A stretch of DNA of 35,700 bases from an uncultured Lachnospiraceae bacterium. Lineage in GTDB: Bacteria > Bacillota > Clostridia > Lachnospirales > Lachnospiraceae. Position 1 is the first letter of the stretch. Every line of letters starts with the position of its first letter. The stretch is taken from NCBI GenBank assembly GCA_910587895.1, contig CAJUOE010000251.1, forward strand, positions 1 to 35,700, in the 5' to 3' direction. The translations under genes and the position numbers were made by a program. The notes beneath the pieces are model-generated. The model was not told where the DNA came from. It saw only the letters and a program-made list of their open reading frames with translations, and ran no database searches. Positions 1-6,454 of the stretch are shown one piece after another.

Positions 1-474
1 TACAACATCAATGCGGGGAGCAACCCGGGGCTGATGGAGGCGTGCCAGACGCTGAAGGAATATGCGCAGTATGTGGAACAGGTCAGGGAACGTGCGAAGG
101 ATAAGGAGCTGCCACAGGCAGTGGAGGAGGCAGTGTGCTACTGCATCCAGAATGGGATCCTTGCAGAGTTCCTGTTGAAGAACCGGGCGGAGGCGATAGC
201 GATGAGCATCTTTGAATACGATGAAGAAAAACATATCAGGAATGAGAAGGAACTGTCGTATAGAATGGGAATGGAAGAAGGACATAAAGCAGGGATGGAA
301 GAAGGACATAAAACAGGGATGGAAGAAGGACATAGAACAGGGGTGGAAGAGGGGAAGGAACGCCTGAACCAATTGAATAAAAAACTGCTAAAAGAGAACC
401 GCATAGACGACCTTCTCAGAAGTGTAGAAGATGAAACGTATCAGAAGAAATTGTATGAAGAATATAATATTTAA
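1..474 (+). CDS. PD-(D/E)XK nuclease / Rpn-like transposase-family protein, C-terminal part (5' end outside window)
   Basis: The frame is open from base 1, so the gene is truncated by the window edge; the first internal Met is at base 34. The visible C-terminus (about 157 codons) has the pattern seen at the end of Lachnospiraceae 'Rpn family / PD-(D/E)XK nuclease family transposase' proteins: a helical segment after NPGLMEACQTLKEYAQYV, then an amphipathic stretch, then a charged repetitive tail. The tail repeats GMEEGHK(A/T) three times and ends in a Lys/Glu-rich helix. The nuclease core would lie upstream and is not visible, so catalytic function cannot be judged here. Members are linked to recombination-promoting nucleases and are usually scattered in many copies per genome. 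The family call rests on resemblance of the tail alone and is moderately sure. Confidence 0.6.
   Translation, partial: YNINAGSNPGLMEACQTLKEYAQYVEQVRERAKDKELPQAVEEAVCYCIQNGILAEFLLKNRAEAIAMSIFEYDEEKHIRNEKELSYRMGMEEGHKAGMEEGHKTGMEEGHRTGVEEGKERLNQLNKKLLKENRIDDLLRSVEDETYQKKLYEEYNI
268..354 (+). repeat. 24-bp tandem repeat inside the PD-(D/E)XK gene
   Basis: Three full units start at 268, 292 and 316, with a partial fourth from 340. Each encodes an eight-residue GMEEGHKx unit, ending in Ala, Thr and Thr. The unit is a multiple of three, so copy-number change keeps the frame. The copies differ by only a few bases, which suggests recent slippage expansion. Confidence 0.85.
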
Positions 475-528
475 CATATAATGAAAATTTCAGGGAAGTT
501 TCTGATATAAAATATTTCTGAAAACAGA

Positions 529-567
529 GAAAAGCAGGAATCCTCTTACAAAGATTCTCTGCTTTTC
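529..567 (-). terminator. Intrinsic terminator-like hairpin after the GntR/ABC operon, possibly shared with the upstream gene
   Basis: The arms GAAAAGCAGGAATC and GATTCTCTGCTTTTC pair with a single bulged base around a 10-nt loop. Read on the minus strand the stem is followed by a broken T run (TCTGTTTTC). It lies between two convergent genes (ends at 474 and 586), so it may act in both directions. Confidence 0.6.
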
Positions 568-585
568 CTGACCATTTCGGTGCAA

Positions 586-1410
586 TCAGTCCAGATTGAC
601 GCTGCGTTTCAACAGTTTTCGGCATATGAGATAGAATATGATGCCGAGTACCAGATAGAAGAGCGACATGGACGGGAATAATATTCGCAGTATCTGTGAC
701 ACCATAGAAAACAATACTTCCGTTTCCAGGGCCTCCTCTGTGAAAAAGAAACTGGGCAGCATGGCGCCAATTGATGTGACAATCTGTATTACCAGGTATA
801 TGCCAAAATAGATTACGAGGGACGCTGCAAGCTTGTTGGTCTTCATCTGCTGTCCCAGTAAAACGCTCAGGTATTCCATCAATACGGAAAAGATTGCGCT
901 TGCAATCATCAAAAGCAGCATCCATAGCAGTAAGAATGGCAAAGGGTAGCCGAAAATCTCAGCAATGGAAGAGGGAAGGTCTAAGGAAGATAGCTCATCT
1001 GGCATTTCTGTGGCTGCTGCATGGAATCCTGCGGCTGCACCTAATGCCATAAAGGATGAGATCGTGAGTGCCGCGTTCAGGGCGGACCAGAAACATCCCA
1101 CGATGAGTTTGGAATGAAACAGCTCGGTTGCCGTGACCGGCAATGTGTGCATCAGATATCCTTCCCTTGTGTAGAGGTTTTTGTAAAAACGCACGTAAAT
1201 GTAAATGGTTGTGATGCTGGAAAAGACAAGGATAGTCAATGTATAAAAGAGCGTTAAGCAAAGAGCCAGCACAACTCCCAGTTCCGTATCAAACAAATTC
1301 GTATTTAACATGACGCATCCGACTAGTGTAAACACGACGATGGCAAGGTTGATGGGCAGCAGCAGCCTGCGCGTGTCTTTCCACTCATATTTTAACAATT
1401 TCTTTAACAT
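586..1410 (-). CDS. ABC-2 type transporter permease
   Basis: A 274-aa integral membrane protein with about six hydrophobic segments (roughly residues 17-38, 47-75, 100-126, 153-180, 193-218 and 245-265). It starts with MLKKLLKYEWKDTRR, a charged pre-membrane segment typical of ABC-2 permeases linked to YtrA-type regulators. GGGAGGT lies just before the ATG at 1410. The start overlaps the ATPase gene by 7 bp, so the two are translationally coupled. The partner ATPase and GntR repressor upstream point to a three-gene stress-responsive exporter similar in layout to Bacillus ytrAB or bcrA-like systems (envelope stress or lipid II-binding peptides). The substrate cannot be read from the sequence. 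Confidence 0.85.
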   Translation of the reverse strand: MLKKLLKYEWKDTRRLLLPINLAIVVFTLVGCVMLNTNLFDTELGVVLALCLTLFYTLTILVFSSITTIYIYVRFYKNLYTREGYLMHTLPVTATELFHSKLIVGCFWSALNAALTISSFMALGAAAGFHAAATEMPDELSSLDLPSSIAEIFGYPLPFLLLWMLLLMIASAIFSVLMEYLSVLLGQQMKTNKLAASLVIYFGIYLVIQIVTSIGAMLPSFFFTEEALETEVLFSMVSQILRILFPSMSLFYLVLGIIFYLICRKLLKRSVNLD

Positions 1411-2099
1411 TTGAATACCTCCCGGAAGATAGTGTCGATGGATTTGTTGTCGCGTTCACGCAGTTCGTCCACCGAAGCGTGCGTGTGCAGTGTGCCGTCC
1501 TGAATAAAAATTACCTCATCCAGAATGTTTTCGATATCGGATATCAGATGCGTGGAAATCAGGATGGAGGCATTTTCATCGTAGTTTGATAAAATCGTAT
1601 CCAGGATATAATCCCTTGCGGCAGGATCCACGCCTGCGAGCGGCTCGTCCAGAATGTACAGGCTTGCGTGGCGGCTCATCACCAGAATGAGCTGTACTTT
1701 TTCCTGTGTGCCCTTGGACAATGTCTTTAATTTCTGCCGGGGATTGATCTGTAATTTTGCCATCATATCATAGGCGCGCAGGGAATCGAAATCCTCATAA
1801 AAGTCTGCAAAAAAATCTATAATATCCTGTACGCGCATGTTCCCATCCAGGTAACTGTGGTCGGGAAGATAGGAAATGATGTTTTTGCTCCCGGGTCCGA
1901 CAGGTTCTTCCCTGACATATATGCTGCCTGAGGTTGCGCCCAGCAGTCCGGCAATCAGTTTCATCAATGTGGTCTTGCCGCTTCCGTTGGGGCCCAGAAG
2001 GCCGATAATGTGTCCGGCATCAATCTGGAAACTGACGTCAGAGAGTGCAGTGTGGTTTCCATAATTTTTAGTAAGGTTCTTACATTCTAACAGTGTCAT
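1404..2099 (-). CDS. ABC transporter ATP-binding protein
   Basis: A 231-aa ATPase. Walker A is GPNGSGKTT, the signature loop reads LSKGTQEKVQ (a degenerate LSGGQ, usual in this subfamily), Walker B is LYILDEPLAGVD, and the H-loop follows in STHLISD. I place the start at 2099 (MTLLECKNL) because AGGAGA lies 6-7 bp before it; a longer reading to 2141 would add an unconserved leader overlapping the regulator. The first 20 bp overlap the end of the GntR gene and the last 7 bp overlap the permease, so the operon is translationally coupled. It powers the neighbouring ABC-2 permease, probably for export; the substrate is unknown. Confidence 0.92.
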   Translation of the reverse strand: MTLLECKNLTKNYGNHTALSDVSFQIDAGHIIGLLGPNGSGKTTLMKLIAGLLGATSGSIYVREEPVGPGSKNIISYLPDHSYLDGNMRVQDIIDFFADFYEDFDSLRAYDMMAKLQINPRQKLKTLSKGTQEKVQLILVMSRHASLYILDEPLAGVDPAARDYILDTILSNYDENASILISTHLISDIENILDEVIFIQDGTLHTHASVDELRERDNKSIDTIFREVFKC

Positions 2100-2466
2100 G
2101 TTTGTCTCCTTCAATATATTCAGAAATGAGGGAAATAACATCCTCTTCCTGTATTCCCAGTCTTTGCATGTTATCTAAAAATTGAGCTACAATGTCTTTG
2201 GCGAGTGTTGTCTTCAGGTTTGTAATCATGGTGGTGTCCTCCGTAATGTATCGTCCGCTGGTTCTCTTTGCATAGACCAGTCCGGTTCGTTCCAGCTCGG
2301 ATAGCGCTTTCTGCATCGTGTTTGGATTTACGGACGCCTGCATGGCGAGTTCACGGACAGAAGGCAGTTTGTCTCCCGGAGCGTATTGGCCAGAAATAAT
2401 GTCCATCTGGATTTTTTCAATGATTTGGATAAAGATCGGACGGTCTGAATCCAGGTTCCATGGCAT
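2080..2466 (-). CDS. GntR-family transcriptional regulator, YtrA subfamily
   Basis: A 128-aa protein with an N-terminal winged helix (about residues 9-75, containing the GntR pattern APGDKLPSVRELA followed by VNPNTMQKALSELERTGLVY) and a short C-terminal helical part of about 50 residues. That size is the YtrA layout, without a large effector-binding domain. AGGTG precedes the ATG at 2466. It is first in an operon with the ABC ATPase and permease, the standard arrangement for a YtrA-like repressor of an exporter. A 24-bp inverted repeat just upstream is a candidate binding site, implying autoregulation. Confidence 0.93.
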   Translation of the reverse strand: MPWNLDSDRPIFIQIIEKIQMDIISGQYAPGDKLPSVRELAMQASVNPNTMQKALSELERTGLVYAKRTSGRYITEDTTMITNLKTTLAKDIVAQFLDNMQRLGIQEEDVISLISEYIEGDKHDTVRM

Positions 2467-2494
2467 CTAATCACCTCGTTTCCTATAATGTATT

Positions 2495-2518
2495 ATTGTA
2501 CTATCTAAATAGAACAAT
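2495..2518 (-). promoter_or_regulatory. Palindromic operator candidate for the GntR regulator
   Basis: Perfectly paired arms ATTGT and ACAAT, then CTAT and ATAG after one mismatch, surround a central CTAA. The palindrome spans 24 bp and lies 28 bp upstream of the regulator's start codon. YtrA-type regulators bind such AT-rich dyads over their own promoters. A TACAAT element lies inside one arm, so binding would occlude RNA polymerase; a good -35 was not identified. Confidence 0.6.
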
Positions 2519-2586
2519 AACTCTTTTTGAAACAATTGTCAAGAATGTTTTTATTTTGTTCAGATTTTGTTCATAAAAAATTCCTC

Positions 2587-2615
2587 TTGTCATAATCAGA
2601 AAATTTCGATACAAT
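2587..2615 (+). promoter_or_regulatory. Sigma-A promoter for the comEA-led block
   Basis: TTGTCA (2587-2592), a 17-bp spacer and TACAAT (2610-2615) give a good vegetative promoter pointing at comEA, whose start is about 60 bp downstream. It diverges from the GntR operon. Confidence 0.7.
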
Positions 2616-2675
2616 ATAAGGGATTCGTGAATAAGGCTTTTCTCATCCTCAACGTAGAGGAAAGGTGGGAAAGGT

Positions 2676-3314
2676 TTGAAAGATAAAAGAAAATTCATAT
2701 TTATTTTAATGTTCGTTCTCCTGGCCGCAGGATGCGCGGGGAGAGAAATGCGGGGAGAGGAACTGCTTTTGCCCGATGTGCCGGAGGAGAAGACAAAAGA
2801 AGATCTGGATCCTGTGACGGAGGATGCGGGTGGCACAGGGCAGGCAACAGGGCATACCGGGGTACAGAAGCCCCTGATTTATGTTCAGGTGTCGGGAGCG
2901 GTGAATGAGCCGGGCGTCTATGCGCTGCCGGAAGGCAGCCGGGTGTTTGAGGCGATAGAACTTGCCGGTGGCGTAAGCAAAGAGGCGGATGTACAGTCCT
3001 TAAATCAGGCAAAGCCGCTTGCGGATGGAGAGATGATTCGCGTGTTGACGGCGGAGGAGGCTGCACAGGCAGCGGAGGAAGAGAATATTTCCGCAGGACA
3101 GAATCAGTCACAGGATGATGGCAGGGTGAATCTTAACACTGCCACAAAGGAAGAGCTTATGCAGCTGCCGGGTATCGGAGCCGCGAAGGCAGAACGCATT
3201 CTGGCATGGCGTGAAGAGAACGGCGGTTTTGCACAGATTGAAGATTTGATGAAAATAGAAGGAATCAAAGAGGGCGTGTTTTCTAAAGTAGAAGACTGCG
3301 TCAGGGTTCAATGA
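2676..3314 (+). CDS. comEA: ComEA-like competence lipoprotein (SLBB plus helix-hairpin-helix DNA-binding domain)
   Basis: A 212-aa protein starting at TTG with an AAAGG-rich purine tract before it. A lipoprotein signal is visible (hydrophobic IFILMFVLLAAGC, lipobox Cys at residue 20), whereas Bacillus ComEA is anchored by an uncleaved membrane segment. A charged linker leads to an SLBB domain (about residues 67-120, YVQVSGAVNEPGVYALPEGS) and then tandem helix-hairpin-helix motifs (about 150-212, VNLNTATKEELMQLPGIGAAKA). In competent bacteria ComEA captures double-stranded DNA at the cell surface and hands it to the ComEC channel. comEC lies four genes downstream; a two-component system and a GerMN lipoprotein separate them. 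No comEB is present. Confidence 0.9.
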   Translation: MKDKRKFIFILMFVLLAAGCAGREMRGEELLLPDVPEEKTKEDLDPVTEDAGGTGQATGHTGVQKPLIYVQVSGAVNEPGVYALPEGSRVFEAIELAGGVSKEADVQSLNQAKPLADGEMIRVLTAEEAAQAAEEENISAGQNQSQDDGRVNLNTATKEELMQLPGIGAAKAERILAWREENGGFAQIEDLMKIEGIKEGVFSKVEDCVRVQ

Positions 3315-3323
3315 GGTGAAATG

Positions 3324-4013
3324 ATGGCGAAAAAGGTTCTTGTAGTCGATGATGAGAAGTTGATAGTGAAAGGAATTCGTTTCAGTCTGGAGCAGGACGG
3401 AATGGAAGTGGATTGCGCCTATGATGGCGAGGAAGCGCTCCGGCTTGCGACAGAGAACACTTATGATATGATCCTTCTGGATATTATGCTGCCCAGAATG
3501 GACGGCTTTGAGGTGTGCCAGCAGATTCGGGAATTTTCCTCGGTGCCGGTTGTCATGCTGACTGCAAAGGGAGACGATATGGACAAAATTCTGGGCCTTG
3601 AATACGGTGCAGACGATTATATTACGAAACCGTTTAACATTTTGGAGGTTAAGGCACGCATTAAAGCAATTATGCGCAGGACTTCCCCCAATGCACGCAA
3701 AGAGGAGAATGTCAAGATTGTCGAAAACGGAGATTTGCGTCTGGACTGCGAGAGCCGCCGCCTGTTTATTCTGGGGAAGGAAATCAACGTTACGGCGCGG
3801 GAATTTGACTTGCTGGCGATTCTGGTGTTGAATCCGAATAAGGTATACAGCAGGGAGAAATTGCTGAATCTGGTATGGGGCTCCGAGTATCCGGGGGATG
3901 TCCGTACTGTGGATGTGCATGTCAGGCGTCTGAGGGAGAAGATCGAGGTCAGTCCGAGCGACCCCAAATACGTGCATACAAAATGGGGCGTCGGTTACTA
4001 TTACGGAGGCTAG
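3324..4013 (+). CDS. OmpR/PhoB-family response regulator
   Basis: About 229 aa. The receiver domain has acidic residues in VVDDEK, phospho-acceptor Asp53 in LLDIMLP, Thr80 in MLTAKG and Lys102 in YITKPF. The winged-helix effector domain (about 130-229) ends with DVHVRRLREK and the wing VHTKWGVGYYYG. Two ATGs are adjacent at 3321 and 3324; GAGGTG sits 2 bp before the first and 5 bp before the second, so 3324 is preferred. It begins 9 bp after comEA and is followed by its kinase after 24 bp. The output domain is DNA-binding, so it should regulate transcription, possibly including this locus. The signal is unknown. Confidence 0.95.
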   Translation: MAKKVLVVDDEKLIVKGIRFSLEQDGMEVDCAYDGEEALRLATENTYDMILLDIMLPRMDGFEVCQQIREFSSVPVVMLTAKGDDMDKILGLEYGADDYITKPFNILEVKARIKAIMRRTSPNARKEENVKIVENGDLRLDCESRRLFILGKEINVTAREFDLLAILVLNPNKVYSREKLLNLVWGSEYPGDVRTVDVHVRRLREKIEVSPSDPKYVHTKWGVGYYYGG

Positions 4014-4037
4014 CATCAGGAAACAGCGGAGAAAGAG

Positions 4038-5465
4038 ATGAAGAAGTTAAAGTTTATTCACAGCCTGAAATTCAGGCTGTTCTTGCTTATTGCAATGATC
4101 GGGATCCTTCCGAATATCATATTGCGCACCGGCGTTCTTATGACTTATGAGAACCGCGCTGTTTCTAACCGCAGTATTGATATTTCGAGCCAGACGAAGA
4201 TACTGGCGAATCAGGTGGTTACCTATAATTACATGGCGGATGTATCACAGGAGATCATCAATTCCCAGTTGGAGCAGATGACCAATATTTATGATGGCAG
4301 AGTTATGATTATCAACAGCCATTTCCAGATTGTAAAGGACACGTATGGGCTGGATACAGGCAAAACAATTATTTCCGAGGAAGTAGTCAGGAGCTTTAAG
4401 GGCGAGGATATCAGCAAGTATGACCAGGAGAGCCGCTATATTGAGCTGGCGGTTCCGCTGAAGAATACGGATACGCAGGAATCCATAGGCGTGATGCTTG
4501 TCAGCGTGTCCACGGACAGTATCATGATGAACTACGACTATATTAAGAAGAATATCCAGATTATTGAGATGGTGAATGCGATAGTCATTCTTGCCATCGC
4601 GCTTTTCTGGGCGCACCATCTGGTACGCCCGTTTAAGAAGATGACGAAATCCCTGGAGGAGATTCAGGCGGAAGACGAAGAAGAGGAGCTGATGATTTCC
4701 GATTATACGGAGACAGAGGCGATTTCGGATGCGTTTAATGAGATGTTGGGACGAATACGGGCGATTGACAATTCGAGGCAGGAATTTGTATCCAACGTAT
4801 CCCATGAGTTAAAGACTCCGCTGACCTCCATGAAGGTGCTGGCGGATTCCCTGCTTGACCAGGATGACGTTCCGGTAGAATTGTATAAGGATTTCATGGG
4901 GGATATTGCAGAAGAGATTGAGCGGGAGAATAAGATTATCAATGACCTGCTGTCTCTGGTGAAGATGAATAAGGCGGCAGGCGAATTGAATATCTCACTG
5001 GTAAATATCAATGATTTGCTGGAAATGATTATGAAACGCCTGCGCCCCATTGCGGAGAAACAGAATATAGAACTTGTGCTTGAGAGTTTTCGCCCCGTCA
5101 GCGCTGAAATTGACGAGGTGAAACTGTCCCTTGCGCTCAATAACCTGGTGGAGAACGCGATTAAGTACAACAAGAAAGATGGATGGGTACACGTATCCCT
5201 CAACGCAGACCACAAATATTTCTTTGTGCGCGTGGAGGATTCCGGTATTGGAATTCCGGAGGAGTATTTAGAGCATATTTACGAGCGTTTTTTCCGTGTG
5301 GACAAATCGCATTCGAAAGAGATTGGCGGAACCGGACTGGGGCTTGCCATTACGCGTAATGCCGTGCTGATGCACAGGGGCGCGATTAAGGCGCATAGCA
5401 AGGAGGGGGAAGGTACGGTATTTACCGTGCGCATACCTTTGAATTATATTGGAGGAATGACATGA
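4038..5465 (+). CDS. Membrane sensor histidine kinase
   Basis: A 475-aa kinase with a transmembrane segment at about 12-34, an extracytoplasmic sensor region of about 140 residues, a second transmembrane segment at about 177-195, then HAMP (about 196-245), HisKA and HATPase domains. The phospho-accepting His256 is in FVSNVSHELKTPLTS. The ATP-binding boxes are N373 (LVENAIKYN), D401SGIGIP and GGTGLGL near 430-436. GGAGAAAGAG precedes the ATG. It pairs with the response regulator just upstream and overlaps the downstream GerMN lipoprotein gene by 4 bp (ATGA), so the three are co-translated. The layout parallels MtrB in the actinobacterial MtrAB-LpqB system. This family also resembles cell-wall-related kinases of Firmicutes; the ligand is not evident. 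Confidence 0.95.
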   Translation: MKKLKFIHSLKFRLFLLIAMIGILPNIILRTGVLMTYENRAVSNRSIDISSQTKILANQVVTYNYMADVSQEIINSQLEQMTNIYDGRVMIINSHFQIVKDTYGLDTGKTIISEEVVRSFKGEDISKYDQESRYIELAVPLKNTDTQESIGVMLVSVSTDSIMMNYDYIKKNIQIIEMVNAIVILAIALFWAHHLVRPFKKMTKSLEEIQAEDEEEELMISDYTETEAISDAFNEMLGRIRAIDNSRQEFVSNVSHELKTPLTSMKVLADSLLDQDDVPVELYKDFMGDIAEEIERENKIINDLLSLVKMNKAAGELNISLVNINDLLEMIMKRLRPIAEKQNIELVLESFRPVSAEIDEVKLSLALNNLVENAIKYNKKDGWVHVSLNADHKYFFVRVEDSGIGIPEEYLEHIYERFFRVDKSHSKEIGGTGLGLAITRNAVLMHRGAIKAHSKEGEGTVFTVRIPLNYIGGMT

Positions 5466-6454
5466 GGACAGCAAAGCGATGCCGGCTCCTGATTGTCCTG
5501 TTGCTGCTGGCAGTTTTGTTTGCAGGCTGTGGGAATGACCAGGAGGACGATTCGAAATACAAAGTTTATTATCTGAATAATGATAAGACGAAAACAATCG
5601 CCGTAGGCTGTGAGATGCAGGAGGAAGAGACCGACGACATGATCCGGGATTTTCTGGAAAGGCTGTTTTTGCCGACGGATAACCTTGATTACCGGTGTCC
5701 CATTCCTGAGAGGGTAAGGCTGGATTCCTGGATTTTGGAGGAAGGTCAGCTGTATCTTTATTTTAACGGCGCTTATCTCGAGATGGATAATCTTGAGGAA
5801 GTGTTGTGCCGGGCCGCGATTGTGAGGACGTTGATTCAGGTGGAAGGTGTGGATTGCATTTCTTTCTATGTAGGAGATGCGCCGCTTGTGGATGATGAAG
5901 GTAAGCCGATTGGACTGATGACGGAGGAGAGTTTCATTGAGAATCCGGGCGAGCAGATTAATTCGATTCAGACGGCGAGCATTACCCTGTATTTTTCAAA
6001 TTCAGAGGGAAATGCGCTGATACAGAAAGTGCAGGAAATCCACTACAGCAGCAACATTTCCCTGGAAAAGCTTGTGATGGAGCAGTTGCTGAAAGGACCG
6101 CAGGATGAGGAAGGGCGTTCGGCAGTTCCGGACGGGACGAAACTTGTAAATGTATCTGTGCTGGACGGCGTGTGTTTCGTGAATCTGGACGAAGGATTTT
6201 TAAACCAGAATTATGAGATCACGGAACCGGTAGTGATTTACTCCATTGTCAATTCCCTGACAGAGCTTACCAATGTCAACAAGGTTCAGATTTCCGTCAA
6301 TGGGGACAGCAACATCGTTTATCGGGAAAAATTAGATTTGAACACCATGTACGAGCGGAACCTGGATTATATGGACGAACATGCGCAGACACAGGAGAAA
6401 CAGATAGAAGAGGGGCAGGAGCAGATTGTAGACGCAGCGGGAGGTCGTGATTGA
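5462..6454 (+). CDS. GerMN-domain lipoprotein
   Basis: A 330-aa protein with a lipoprotein signal peptide (LLLLAVLFAGC, lipobox Cys near residue 23) and two GerMN repeats. The first covers about residues 35-150 and the second about 165-290. The second repeat has the family pattern: SITLYFSNSEGNAL, then LEKLVMEQLLKGP, DGTKLVNVSVLDGVCFVNLD and VVIYSIVNSLTEL. The C-terminus is Glu/Gln-rich. GerMN domains occur in spore-germination protein GerM and in LpqB, the lipoprotein partner of MtrB. It overlaps the kinase gene by 4 bp and comEC by 4 bp. The most economical reading is an extracellular accessory protein of the kinase; a sporulation or envelope role is the alternative. Confidence 0.88.
   Translation: MRTAKRCRLLIVLLLLAVLFAGCGNDQEDDSKYKVYYLNNDKTKTIAVGCEMQEEETDDMIRDFLERLFLPTDNLDYRCPIPERVRLDSWILEEGQLYLYFNGAYLEMDNLEEVLCRAAIVRTLIQVEGVDCISFYVGDAPLVDDEGKPIGLMTEESFIENPGEQINSIQTASITLYFSNSEGNALIQKVQEIHYSSNISLEKLVMEQLLKGPQDEEGRSAVPDGTKLVNVSVLDGVCFVNLDEGFLNQNYEITEPVVIYSIVNSLTELTNVNKVQISVNGDSNIVYREKLDLNTMYERNLDYMDEHAQTQEKQIEEGQEQIVDAAGGRD

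Noticed and set aside
2100..2141. N-terminal extension of the ABC ATPase to a start at 2141
   Set aside because: The added 14 residues lie inside the GntR gene in another frame and lack a ribosome binding site, whereas the Met at 2099 has AGGAGA in place.
3108..4016. 302-codon open frame on the minus strand opposite the response regulator
   Set aside because: It is antisense to a gene with all expected receiver and winged-helix residues, has no ribosome site and no recognisable domain.
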